This document shows, one piece after another, positions 7,266 through 14,220 of a DNA stretch of 14,274 nucleotides. The DNA is from an uncultured Oscillospiraceae bacterium. GTDB lineage: Bacteria > Bacillota > Clostridia > Oscillospirales > Oscillospiraceae. The DNA lies in the NCBI GenBank assembly GCA_934621665.1, contig CAKTUT010000026.1, forward strand, positions 1-14,274, given 5' to 3'. The notes below the pieces were generated by a model. That model was not told the DNA's origin, made no database searches, and saw nothing but the letters and a program-made list of their open reading frames with translations. The translations under genes were made by a program, and so were the position numbers. Each line of letters opens with the position of its first letter. Position 1 is the first letter of the stretch.

Positions 7266-8129
7266 TTATATTCTCTCTTTCGCGCAGACGCACGCCAGAA
7301 GCGCCTCGGCGCATTCGTCGGTTGAAAGCGCATCAAGCGGCAGATCATAGCCCGCTGCGCGCAACGCATAAAGCAGCTGCGTTGTCTCCGGGACACTCAG
7401 GCCAACGCTTCTGAGCAGTTCAACCTGCGTAAAAACTTCCTTTGGTGTGCCATCGGCAATGATTTTGCCCTCAGACATGGCAATCACACGCTGCGCCGCC
7501 GCAGCCTCACGCATATGGTGCGTAATCAGCACCACCGTAATTCCCGCCTCGCGGTTCAGCCGCAGGATGGTCTGCAAAACCTCCCGCCTGCCCTGCGGGT
7601 CAAGCATCGCCGTTGGCTCATCCAGCACGATGCATTTTGGCCGCATGGCAATCACGCCAGCGATGGCGATGCGCTGTTTCTGTCCGCCCGAAAGCAGATG
7701 CGGCGCATGCTTGCGGTACTCGTACATACCAACCTGTCGCAGCGCGTCATCCACGCGCTGCCGGATTTCCCCAGGCGGTACGCCAAGGTTTTCCGGCGCA
7801 AACGCCACGTCCTCCTCCACCACATTTGAGACGATCTGGTTGTCGGGGTTCTGGAACACCATACCGACTGTCCGCCGGATCTCCAGCAGGAGGCGTTCAT
7901 CCGTTGTGTCCATGCCGTAGACGTGTACGCTGCCGCCCTGCGGCAGTAAAATTGCGTTAAAATGCTTGGCCAGCGTCGATTTTCCGCAGCCGTTATGACC
8001 AAGGACGGCAACAAAGCTGCCCTCGGCAATTGTCAAATCCAGTCCGTCAAATACGACGTGCTGCTCCGCCTCATCCTGTCCCGGATAGGCGTAGGACAGC
8101 TTCTGAACCTGAATTGCTGTTTTCTCCAT
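7266..8129 (-). CDS. ecfA1: ECF transporter ATPase EcfA1
   Basis: An ABC ATPase of 287 residues, partner of EcfA2 in energising vitamin/metal uptake through EcfT. It has Walker A GHNGCGKST (44-52), a Q-loop in FQNPDNQ (92-98, typical of EcfA1), the signature LSGGQ (146-150), Walker B CIVLDEP (166-172) and switch His204. The C-terminal region has the PETTQLLYALRAAGYDLP dimerisation segment. I place the start at ATG 8129, where the conserved EKTAIQVQKLSYAYPG begins and CAGGGAT precedes it. An upstream in-frame ATG at 8189 would add 20 residues, read back into the methyltransferase gene and lacks a ribosome binding site. It lies 20 bp after the methyltransferase and 15 bp before ecfA2. Confidence 0.95.
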   Translation of the reverse strand: MEKTAIQVQKLSYAYPGQDEAEQHVVFDGLDLTIAEGSFVAVLGHNGCGKSTLAKHFNAILLPQGGSVHVYGMDTTDERLLLEIRRTVGMVFQNPDNQIVSNVVEEDVAFAPENLGVPPGEIRQRVDDALRQVGMYEYRKHAPHLLSGGQKQRIAIAGVIAMRPKCIVLDEPTAMLDPQGRREVLQTILRLNREAGITVVLITHHMREAAAAQRVIAMSEGKIIADGTPKEVFTQVELLRSVGLSVPETTQLLYALRAAGYDLPLDALSTDECAEALLACVCAKERI

Positions 8130-8149
8130 AGATTTTATCCCTGTTATTG

Positions 8150-9019
8150 TTATTTTTCCGTGCGCGTCCAGCGTCCCGTGCTGCCGCAAGGCAGCACCAG
8201 TCCGCTCACGCTGACCGGCAGTCCAAGCTCACCGCACTCGGTGTGGCCGCCGTATTTTTTCGTCACCAGTGTGTCCATCAGATACCCAAGCACCGACGGT
8301 GCAAGACCAGTGGTATAGGAATTGATGATCATAAACAGTGGATCATCGGAAAGTACTCTGGAAACCAGCTCCACAAACGGATACAGATTCTCCTCCAGCT
8401 TCCAGATCTCACCCGACGGCCCGCGGCCATACGACGGCGGATCCATGATAATCGCGTCATAGCGCCGTCCGCGCCGGATCTCGCGCTCCACAAATTTTCC
8501 GCAGTCGTCCACAATCCAGCGGATCGGCGCAGTTTCCAGTCCTGAGGACTTTGCGTTTTCCTTTGCCCACGCAACCATGCCCTTTGCCGCATCCACGTGG
8601 CACACGCTTGCACCAGCTGCCGCCGCCGCCAGTGTTGCGCCGCCCGTATAGGCAAACAGGTTCAGTACGTTAATCGGCCGTCCCGCGCCGCGGATGGACT
8701 GCATGATAAAGTCCCAGTTTGCCGCCTGCTCCGGGAACACGCCGGTGTGCTTGAAGTTCATGGGCTTAATGTTGAATGTCAGCTCGCCATATCGGATCTG
8801 CCAGCGCTCGGGCAGACGCAGATTTGACCATTTGCCGCCGCCGGTTGCCGAGCGCTCATAGCGCGCGTCATAGCTGTGCCAACGCGCGTCCTGCCGCGGC
8901 GTATTCCAGATCACCTGCGGGTCGGGGCGCACAAGAATATACTTTCCCCACCGCTCCAGCTTTTCGCCGTGCGAGGTATCCAGAACCTCAAAATCTTTCC
9001 ACTGATCCGATAACCACAT
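8150..9019 (-). CDS. Class I SAM-dependent methyltransferase, RlmI/RlmK-like
   Basis: A 289-residue Rossmann-type methyltransferase. The SAM-binding motif I is NVLNLFAYTGGATLAA (117-132), an acidic residue after strand 2 is in HVDAAKG (D143), and the motif IV DPPSYGRGPSGE (193-204) is of the kind used for base methylation. These features and the opening DFEVLDTSHGEKLERWGKYILVRPDPQ-like region match the COG1092/RlmI-RlmK group, which methylates 23S rRNA cytosine or guanine. The PUA domain of RlmI is not recognisable, so the exact target base is uncertain. It sits between a penicillin-binding protein (34 bp upstream) and the ECF module (20 bp downstream), with AGGAG 6-7 nt before its ATG. Cytoplasmic; the link to translation agrees with truA in the same operon. 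Confidence 0.88.
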   Translation of the reverse strand: MWLSDQWKDFEVLDTSHGEKLERWGKYILVRPDPQVIWNTPRQDARWHSYDARYERSATGGGKWSNLRLPERWQIRYGELTFNIKPMNFKHTGVFPEQAANWDFIMQSIRGAGRPINVLNLFAYTGGATLAAAAAGASVCHVDAAKGMVAWAKENAKSSGLETAPIRWIVDDCGKFVEREIRRGRRYDAIIMDPPSYGRGPSGEIWKLEENLYPFVELVSRVLSDDPLFMIINSYTTGLAPSVLGYLMDTLVTKKYGGHTECGELGLPVSVSGLVLPCGSTGRWTRTEK

Positions 9020-9053
9020 AAGCTGCTCCTATTTTTCTTTCTCTTTTCTTGCG

Positions 9054-11552
9054 CTATTGCGCCGGCTTTACGCCTGTCGCACTATTCCAGCCGCTCTGTG
9101 CACTGTCGTCATCGTCTGTATGCTCGGCGGTGAAGTCGTCCTCCTCCGGCTCTTCCTCCTTTGGAAGATCATCCTCAGTATGGACATAGCACAAAACGTT
9201 GATCGAGTCCACGTCCGGCGATACAGCCGCATAGCTGCCCGACGGCACTTTCGCATCCGGGCAGACATATGCCTGATCAAGCACCACAATCCCGCGTACC
9301 GGGAAGCCGCGCGTAATGTCAAGCAGACCAACCTTATACGTGGTGTTGCCCTCTACCAATGCACAGTATTCATTTACTGCATGGTCAGACGCGCCGCAGA
9401 TTTCCACTTCCTTGTGGACATTGCACGACTCAGTCGGAACGTCGTACAGGCTCAGCTGCACCGTTGTCACGCGTGAGCCTCTGGGATCGCTGCGGCACGC
9501 GTCAGTTGCAAGCAGCCCGCTGTCACGGCAGACGCTGCATTCGACAACGTTCGTCGGCTTGCGGAACTCTTCATTTGCAAGGCCGTTGTGCACGCCAGCC
9601 ATGACTTTTTGCCAAAGGACGATAGCAGGATTTGTCGCGCTGTCGGTCAAAACGACCTCCTCCGGCGAGTCATAGCCGCACCACACAACGCCGGTATAAT
9701 ATGGCGTATAGCCCGCGAACCAGCGGTCAAAGTCGCTGGTGGTCGTACCGGTCTTGCCGGCAACCGACATATCGTTCAGCTGCGCTGCCGTACCCGTGCC
9801 ATAGGCCACGGTATTTTGCAGCATATCGGTAATATACCACGCCGAAACGTCTTTCATGGCAACGTGCGACTCCTGCGTGTTGTCCAGAATTACGTTTTTT
9901 CCAGACGCGTCCGTCACGCGCGTATACGTCCGCGCCTCGCGGTAGACGCCCTCGTTTTCAAATGTGGCGTAGGCCGCCGCCATGGCGCGCACCGTAACGC
10001 CGCGCGTCAGACCGCCCAGCGCCAGCGGCGCAAGGTTTACATCGGAATGCACATCTCCATTGGAATCCACATATTCTGATACAAGAGTGCTAAGCCCCAT
10101 GCGCTCTTTTGCAAACGTATAGCAGTATTCCGGCGTCATCTCATTGACGAGCTTAACCGGGATGGTGTTGATGGATTCGCACATTGCCTGATTGACCGAC
10201 ATCAGTCCCCGGTAGACAGAATCCGAGTTCTTCGGCCATGTGGACGTGTCTGTAAACGAAAACGGCGTATCGTCATAGACGCTGGCCGGCGTAATCAGCC
10301 CCAGCTCCAGCGCCGGCGCATAGACCGACACGGGCTTGATGGTAGAGCCGGGCGACAGCAGACTCATTGTCGCGCGATTGTACGTGAGGCTTCCCTCTTT
10401 TTTGCCCACGCCGCCCGCCATGGCAACCACATCGCCGGTATGGTTGTCCACAATCACGATGCCGGACTGAAGCTGCTGTGAGCTTGCCGTTTTGGGGACG
10501 TTTGCAAGATTGGTATAGACCTTATCCACCTCAGCCTGCACGTCGGGGTTCATCGTGCAGTAGATGGCATAGCCGCCGGTGGTAATCATCTTATATGCAA
10601 TATCATAGCTGTAGCCCGTCTTGTCGCACAGATCGTTTACCACGTCGCGGATGACCTGATCGACAAAGTACGAATAGTATTCGCTCGACTCGTCGCCGTC
10701 TTTGTCGGCGCTGCTGTTGCGCAGCTGAAGCTTTTCGGCAACGGCCTCGTCATACTGCGACTGCGTGATATAGTGCTGCTCCAGCATCTGGCGCAGAATG
10801 ATTTCCTGCCGTTCCTTGTTCTTATCGGGATTGATATAGGGATCGTAGATCGAGGGGTTATTCGTGATACCAATCAGCGACGCGCACTCGGCAAGGCTCA
10901 GCTCCTCCACGTTCTTGCCAAAGTAGACCTGCGCCGCGCTCTGCACGCCGGAGCAGTTTTCGCCAAGGCCGATGATGTTCAAATACCACTCAAGGATATC
11001 CTCTTTGGTGTACTGCTTTTCAAATTCCAGCGCACGGAAAATCTCAACCAGCTTTCTTCGGACGGTGACATCCTCCGCGCCAGTCAGATTCTTGATCAGC
11101 TGCTGCGTAATCGTCGAGCCGCCCGCCTGCCCCTGTCCAAGGAACATCTTGATGCACGCGCGGGACGTTGTGATCCAGTCTACGCCGTGGTGCTCAAAAA
11201 AGCGCTTATCCTCAATGGCAACACAGGCATAAATCAGGTTTTTCGGCAGTTTTTCATAGCTGACCCATGTGCGGTTCGCGCCGCCATAGAGCTTTTGCAG
11301 CACAACGTTTTCGCCGGTCTGCGGATCTTCATAGTAAATCACCGTTGTCTGGTCAAGCGCGAAGCCCTCATACGAAAAGTCCAGCTGATCTGCCAGATCA
11401 TTTTTGACATACAGCGCAAACAGGCACGCAAAAACCAGACCTGCCAGCAGCAGGACAAGCAAGACCGTACCGATCACCTTTAAAACAGTTTTCCAGACTT
11501 TTTTTGCGCCATGCGCGCTGCTGTTCCGAGAGCTGCCCTCATTCTTTTCCAT
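9054..11552 (-). CDS. Class A penicillin-binding protein (PBP1A family)
   Basis: An 832-residue bifunctional peptidoglycan synthase. A short basic cytoplasmic tail leads to one membrane helix (about 23-48). The GT51 glycosyltransferase domain has EDKRFFEHHGVD (114-125, catalytic Glu114), GGSTITQQLIKN (144-155) and KEDILEWYLN (183-192). The transpeptidase domain has the SxxK motif STIK (403-406), SIN (460-462) and KTG (600-602), all intact. After the transpeptidase comes a cysteine-rich extension with eight Cys (672, 675, 686, 710, 719, 730, 764, 788) and an acidic, Glu/Asp-rich disordered tail (about 793-820). It polymerises and cross-links the cell wall on the outer face of the membrane. The start is set by GGAGGA 6 nt before the ATG. 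It is the first gene of the - strand operon. There is no sign of damage. Confidence 0.96.
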   Translation of the reverse strand: MEKNEGSSRNSSAHGAKKVWKTVLKVIGTVLLVLLLAGLVFACLFALYVKNDLADQLDFSYEGFALDQTTVIYYEDPQTGENVVLQKLYGGANRTWVSYEKLPKNLIYACVAIEDKRFFEHHGVDWITTSRACIKMFLGQGQAGGSTITQQLIKNLTGAEDVTVRRKLVEIFRALEFEKQYTKEDILEWYLNIIGLGENCSGVQSAAQVYFGKNVEELSLAECASLIGITNNPSIYDPYINPDKNKERQEIILRQMLEQHYITQSQYDEAVAEKLQLRNSSADKDGDESSEYYSYFVDQVIRDVVNDLCDKTGYSYDIAYKMITTGGYAIYCTMNPDVQAEVDKVYTNLANVPKTASSQQLQSGIVIVDNHTGDVVAMAGGVGKKEGSLTYNRATMSLLSPGSTIKPVSVYAPALELGLITPASVYDDTPFSFTDTSTWPKNSDSVYRGLMSVNQAMCESINTIPVKLVNEMTPEYCYTFAKERMGLSTLVSEYVDSNGDVHSDVNLAPLALGGLTRGVTVRAMAAAYATFENEGVYREARTYTRVTDASGKNVILDNTQESHVAMKDVSAWYITDMLQNTVAYGTGTAAQLNDMSVAGKTGTTTSDFDRWFAGYTPYYTGVVWCGYDSPEEVVLTDSATNPAIVLWQKVMAGVHNGLANEEFRKPTNVVECSVCRDSGLLATDACRSDPRGSRVTTVQLSLYDVPTESCNVHKEVEICGASDHAVNEYCALVEGNTTYKVGLLDITRGFPVRGIVVLDQAYVCPDAKVPSGSYAAVSPDVDSINVLCYVHTEDDLPKEEEPEEDDFTAEHTDDDDSAQSGWNSATGVKPAQ

Positions 11553-11633
11553 AAGCTTCCTCCGAAAGCGGTATCCATGCCGGGCGGTCAGCTTGTCCGC
11601 GCCGGGAAATAGGTAAAATTACAGACGATAGAT

Positions 11634-11644
11634 ATTATAGCACA
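11634..11644 (-). promoter_or_regulatory. Extended -10 promoter of the pbp-ecf-truA operon
   Basis: On the - strand TGTGC-TATAAT (11644 to 11634) gives a consensus -10 with an extended TG element. No good -35 lies at 16-18 bp (TCCAAA is the best). A perfect TTGACA lies at 11652 to 11647 but only 7 bp from the -10, so it cannot serve it. The start of transcription would be near 11627, with a leader of about 75 nt. Confidence 0.6.
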
Positions 11645-11747
11645 TATGTCAATTATTTTGGAAACAAATTATGAATATCATACGCCGTTTCATTTGTGTA
11701 TGCATACAGCCAAAACGGGAATACTGCATAAAAAGGAGTTGGTCGCT

Positions 11748-11996
11748 TTGAAATGGTATCGCACATTTTCCCCAGCCGCGTTTTTAAGCGCGGCGCTGAT
11801 TATTCCGTGCTCGTTTTTCATGCAGGTGAAAAACGGCGAAATCTGCTGGCGCGCAGACGGTGCGTCCGACTGGCAGCACACCGGTGTCTACGCCGCGCAG
11901 CTGCCAAATTCGGCCGATCGCGAGGCGTTGGAAACCGGTCTGCTTCTGTCTGACCGCGAGGCGCTGACGCGCGCGCTGGAGGACTACTGCTCTTAA
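11748..11996 (+). CDS. Small membrane protein with BofC C-terminal-like domain
   Basis: An 82-residue protein that starts with TTG at 11748, chosen because AAGGAG lies 9 nt ahead and because the product then opens with a basic stretch and a hydrophobic segment (about 8-24, PAAFLSAALIIPCSFFM), a membrane anchor or uncleaved signal. The longer reading from ATG 11646 has no ribosome binding site. The rest, VKNGEICWRADG...VYAAQLPNSADREALETGLL...EALTRALEDYCS, follows the pattern of the BofC C-terminal domain: a beta-stranded start, then LP..DR..L..GL....E.L...LEDY.S. Only that domain is present. Its role is not known; the name comes from the sporulation checkpoint protein BofC, but stand-alone copies are common in Clostridia (recalled). 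It is transcribed divergently from the PBP operon; I find no convincing promoter ahead of it. Confidence 0.75.
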   Translation: MKWYRTFSPAAFLSAALIIPCSFFMQVKNGEICWRADGASDWQHTGVYAAQLPNSADREALETGLLLSDREALTRALEDYCS

Positions 11997-12028
11997 GCCC
12001 GGCAAGACTTTCTTTTGCCGGGCTTTTA
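11995..12028 (+). terminator. Rho-independent terminator after the BofC-like gene
   Basis: An 11-bp perfect stem AAGCCCGGCAA (11995-12005) / TTGCCGGGCTT (12015-12025) with a 9-nt loop, followed by TTAAA. It begins inside the stop codon of the small membrane protein. The U tract is short but includes the end of the stem. Confidence 0.8.
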
Positions 12029-12115
12029 AACACACACCGCTGCGCCGGTTTTCCACGCGAAAATGCAGCGGCGCTGCTGCGCGCTGTACTTTGTTCACGC
12101 ACGCCGAATTTCCTC

Positions 12116-12144
12116 TTGATTTTGCATCCGCTAGCAGGTAAAAT
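12116..12144 (+). promoter_or_regulatory. Promoter of the DUF1292 gene
   Basis: TTGATT (12116-12121), 17 bp, TAAAAT (12139-12144), a good sigma-A type promoter. Transcription should start near 12151, 30 nt ahead of the gene. The same transcript could run on into the structured RNA at 12486-12723, because no terminator with a U tract lies between. Confidence 0.75.
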
Positions 12145-12180
12145 AGAGCTATGATGAAAACTGTGAACGGAGGCTTACTG

Positions 12181-12471
12181 ATGAGCGAGGAATACGGCTC
12201 TGACTATATTTCCATCACTGATGAGGATGGCAACGACTACGAGCTTGAGGTTTTGGCCGAGCTTGAATATGAGGGCAGCCGCTATCTGGCGCTGGTTCCG
12301 GCCGACAGCAATGACGAGGCAGAAGAGCTGGAGGTCAGCATTCTGAAAGCTGAGATGGAAAACGGCGAGGAAATGCTGGTTACTGTTGACGACGACGCCG
12401 AGCTGGAAGCGGTCTATCAAGCGCTGATGGATATGCTCTACGAGGACGACGATACCGACGTTGAGCACTGA
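12181..12471 (+). CDS. DUF1292 family protein (YrzB-like)
   Basis: A very acidic protein of 96 residues. The pattern YISITDEDGNDYELEVLAELEYEGSRYLAL, with the later EDDDTDVEH tail, is the DUF1292 signature: a small beta-rich domain of unknown function widespread in Bacillota (Bacillus YrzB). In many Bacillota the gene lies next to yrrK/ruvX and alaS; here it stands alone. No membrane segment or catalytic motif is seen, so it is cytoplasmic. The start is ATG 12181 with GGAGG 7 nt ahead; an in-frame ATG at 12151 sits at the predicted transcription start and cannot carry a ribosome binding site. A good promoter lies directly upstream. Confidence 0.92.
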   Translation: MSEEYGSDYISITDEDGNDYELEVLAELEYEGSRYLALVPADSNDEAEELEVSILKAEMENGEEMLVTVDDDAELEAVYQALMDMLYEDDDTDVEH

Positions 12472-12485
12472 TCCCGATTGTATTT

Positions 12486-12690
12486 GCCCTGCGGGGTGCG
12501 TGACGGGTTCACTTAAACCCACATTATAACTCAGGGACGCTGTACTTTGCCTGTGGATTGCAGGCCTCCCGCCCGTGCTATGACATTGCGGCGGACGTTG
12601 GAAGCGGTGAAACAGGCAAGAGGCGACCCACCTGCCGTCTTGTGCAGGTTATAATTGGACTCGCACGGCTTTCGCGGGGTGCGAAAGTAC
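12486..12690 (+). ncRNA. Structured non-coding RNA, about 200 nt (raiA-motif or 6S candidate)
   Basis: No ribosome binding site or plausible reading frame fills this stretch, but it is dense in pairings that nest into one fold: 12486-12493 with 12673-12680 (8 bp, two wobbles), 12496-12500 with 12662-12666, a hairpin 12505-12509/12516-12520, 12523-12530 with 12648-12655 (8 bp), 12546-12553 with 12613-12620, 12569-12573 with 12590-12594 and a hairpin 12631-12635/12644-12648. A strong terminator follows at once. The branched fold, the length and the host group suit the raiA-motif RNA of Clostridia, and the length also suits 6S RNA; I cannot search, so the class is a guess. The 5' end is uncertain: no clear promoter lies just upstream, so it may be processed from the DUF1292 transcript, or begin near 12536 from TATAAC (12525-12530). 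Confidence 0.72.
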
Positions 12691-12723
12691 AGTCCCTCTG
12701 CCACTATGGCAGAGGGACTTTTT
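12691..12723 (+). terminator. Strong intrinsic terminator of the structured RNA
   Basis: A perfect 12-bp stem AGTCCCTCTGCC (12691-12702) / GGCAGAGGGACT (12708-12719) with loop ACTAT, followed by a pure T run (to 12723). The left arm (GTCCCT, 12692-12697) can instead pair with AGGGAC at 12533-12538 as part of a 14-bp long-range helix, so two folds compete for it. Confidence 0.92.
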
Positions 12724-12733
12724 GTGCCGATAC

Positions 12734-12748
12734 CTAACCTTTGGTTAG
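12734..12748. repeat. 15-bp dyad between the two terminators
   Basis: CTAACC-TTT-GGTTAG is a perfect inverted repeat with 6-bp arms and a 3-nt centre. No U tract follows, so it is either a small RNA hairpin or a protein-binding site. Found once only in this window, so its meaning is open. Confidence 0.45.
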
Positions 12749-12765
12749 TAGCGCGCGTTTTTCTT

Positions 12766-12797
12766 CCATCGTACAATAGCGGTACGATGGTTTTTTA
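12766..12797 (+). terminator. Second intrinsic terminator, in front of the lipoprotein gene
   Basis: A perfect 9-bp stem CCATCGTAC (12766-12774) / GTACGATGG (12782-12790) with a 7-nt loop, followed by TTTTTTATTT. It lies only about 30 bp ahead of the lipoprotein start codon. It either backs up the first terminator or acts as an attenuator in the leader of the lipoprotein operon. A TACAAT box at 12772-12777 inside it could be a weak -10, but no -35 fits. Confidence 0.85.
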
Positions 12798-12828
12798 TTT
12801 CCGGGTAACGCAGAAAGGACCGATGCGG

Positions 12829-13287
12829 ATGCAGCGTACAAAATTTTTGATTTTTCTTTCGGCTCTGCTTCTGTGCAGCATTTTTTCGTCCTGTGGCGTG
12901 TGCACCAAGGCGCAGGATGCCGCAGGCGGCGACTGGCGCACAAGCGGCGTGGTAATCGGCAGCGGAACGCTTCACCGCAGTGGTGAGGAAATCCGCATTC
13001 TGGTCTGCGCCGATGCACACAGTGCGGCACTCTACTATGATACCGCCGACCACGTGCTCTATGATACGCTCTCGTTTCCCGAGACGATTGACGACGCGCA
13101 CGAGGCATTCGGCAGCATCACCTTTTCCGACCCAGACGGCTGCGGCACGGACGATATCACAATCACGCTCTATCACGCAGATATGAGCGTCAGTACACTT
13201 GTCTGGCGCTATGACGCAGAACGCGGCTATGTCTATCAGCCGGACGAATCCGCGCTGTATGTAAACAGCGTGCAGACAGAGCCATGA
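12829..13287 (+). CDS. Small lipoprotein with a DxDGxG loop (VCBS/FG-GAP-like)
   Basis: A 152-residue predicted lipoprotein. The signal peptide MQRTKFLIFLSALLLCSIFSSC has a basic start, a hydrophobic core and a lipobox ending at Cys22. The mature part holds beta-type repeats: SGEEIRILVCADAHSAALYYD, VLYDTLSFPETI, then FSDPDGCGTDDITITLYHAD (99-118). The last resembles the Asp-rich calcium loops of VCBS/FG-GAP repeats, with Cys105 where an Asp or Asn is usual. Ligand and function are unknown. The start ATG 12829 is preferred because AAAGGA lies 9 nt ahead; ATG 12823 (two residues longer) would have only a 3-nt spacing. The much longer open frame back to 12655 translates the RNA region and is rejected. 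The next gene follows after 12 bp, so the two are an operon. Confidence 0.85.
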   Translation: MQRTKFLIFLSALLLCSIFSSCGVCTKAQDAAGGDWRTSGVVIGSGTLHRSGEEIRILVCADAHSAALYYDTADHVLYDTLSFPETIDDAHEAFGSITFSDPDGCGTDDITITLYHADMSVSTLVWRYDAERGYVYQPDESALYVNSVQTEP

Positions 13288-13299
13288 CAGGAGGTATCC

Positions 13300-14220
13300 A
13301 TGGACGATTCAAAATTTGCCGATCAGCAGCTCACCTCTGATCTGAAAAGCGCCAACGCCGGCGCACGCGCTGCATCGGTGCTTGAAGTCATCGGCGGCGT
13401 GCTTGCCGTCATTGGTCTGATTTCCGGCATGATTCCGCTTCTCATCATCGGTACGCTGCTGGCATTCGGCGGCGGCGCACTTGCCTCGCGCCAGAAAAAG
13501 CAGCTCAAGCAGTCGCTTGGCGACCGGCTGGTTCGCAGCGTATTGGAAGAAGCGTTCCCGGGCGTACAGTATGACCCCACCGGACATATTTCCAGTTCTC
13601 TTGTGCAAAGCTCGCATCTTATCCTCCCGGTCACCTATCAGCAGGTTTCCGGCAGCGACGATATCAAGGCCGTCTATCGCGGCATGAACATCGAATTCAG
13701 TGACATTGCCCTGCTTGAGGAAATTGACAACTATGACCCGGAGATGAACACATTTCAAACCACCACCTCCACGCAGGACGTATTCCACTGCCAGTGGATT
13801 ATTTGTGACCTTGGCCGCGCGCTTCCCACCGAGGTGCAGGTAGCGGTACGCAGCAAGGTTCAGCGCGTCTTTCGCGGCAAGGGACTGAAAACCGGTAACG
13901 AGGAATTTGACAAGTGCTTTTTCATCCAGTCCAGCTGCGAGGAGCGAACGTTTTCCGTCCTGACGCCGCGAATGACAGAGCAGATTCTCTCTGCATCGTG
14001 TAAATTCGGCAGCAATCTCTATCTCAGTTTTCTGCCAAGCGGCCTTGTACATATCGTTGTCCGCAGTGGCCGCGACTTTTTTGAGTTTGGAAAGGGCGCG
14101 ACAAATGCCGCTGCGCTGCGGCAGCGCATCCACGCCGAGATTGCGTGGATCACCGGTATCATCGACGAGCTGGGGCTGACCGGCGATGTGCGGCAGGAGG
14201 CATCCGACAATGACGTTTGA
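13300..14220 (+). CDS. DUF3137-like membrane protein
   Basis: A 306-residue protein. An N-terminal cytoplasmic stretch of about 24 residues precedes a hydrophobic hairpin of two membrane helices (about 25-63, ASVLEVIGGVLAVIGLISGM then IPLLIIGTLLAFGGGALA). A soluble alpha/beta domain follows (70-306) with phrases such as AVYRGMNIEFSDIALLEEID (124-143), VFHCQWIICDLGRALP, KGLKTGNEEFDKCFFIQSSCEE and SFLPSGLVHIVVRSGRDFFEF. Size, layout and these phrases resemble DUF3137, a family of unknown function often found beside LemA-family genes (recalled). The start has AGGAGGT 4-5 nt ahead. It follows the lipoprotein by 12 bp and overlaps the next gene by 11 nt, so three genes are probably expressed together. 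Confidence 0.82.
   Translation: MDDSKFADQQLTSDLKSANAGARAASVLEVIGGVLAVIGLISGMIPLLIIGTLLAFGGGALASRQKKQLKQSLGDRLVRSVLEEAFPGVQYDPTGHISSSLVQSSHLILPVTYQQVSGSDDIKAVYRGMNIEFSDIALLEEIDNYDPEMNTFQTTTSTQDVFHCQWIICDLGRALPTEVQVAVRSKVQRVFRGKGLKTGNEEFDKCFFIQSSCEERTFSVLTPRMTEQILSASCKFGSNLYLSFLPSGLVHIVVRSGRDFFEFGKGATNAAALRQRIHAEIAWITGIIDELGLTGDVRQEASDNDV

Noticed and set aside
12082..12549. 12-nt direct repeat CGCTGTACTTTG at 12082-12093 and 12538-12549
   Set aside because: A few exact 12-mer repeats are expected by chance in 14 kb, and nothing else around the two copies is alike.
12655..12828. Extension of the lipoprotein frame upstream
   Set aside because: It would read through the structured RNA and two terminators and would bury the signal peptide inside the protein.
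13309..14133. 274-residue open frame on the - strand
   Set aside because: Mirror frame of the DUF3137-like gene, which has a strong ribosome binding site and sensible membrane helices; the mirror product has none.
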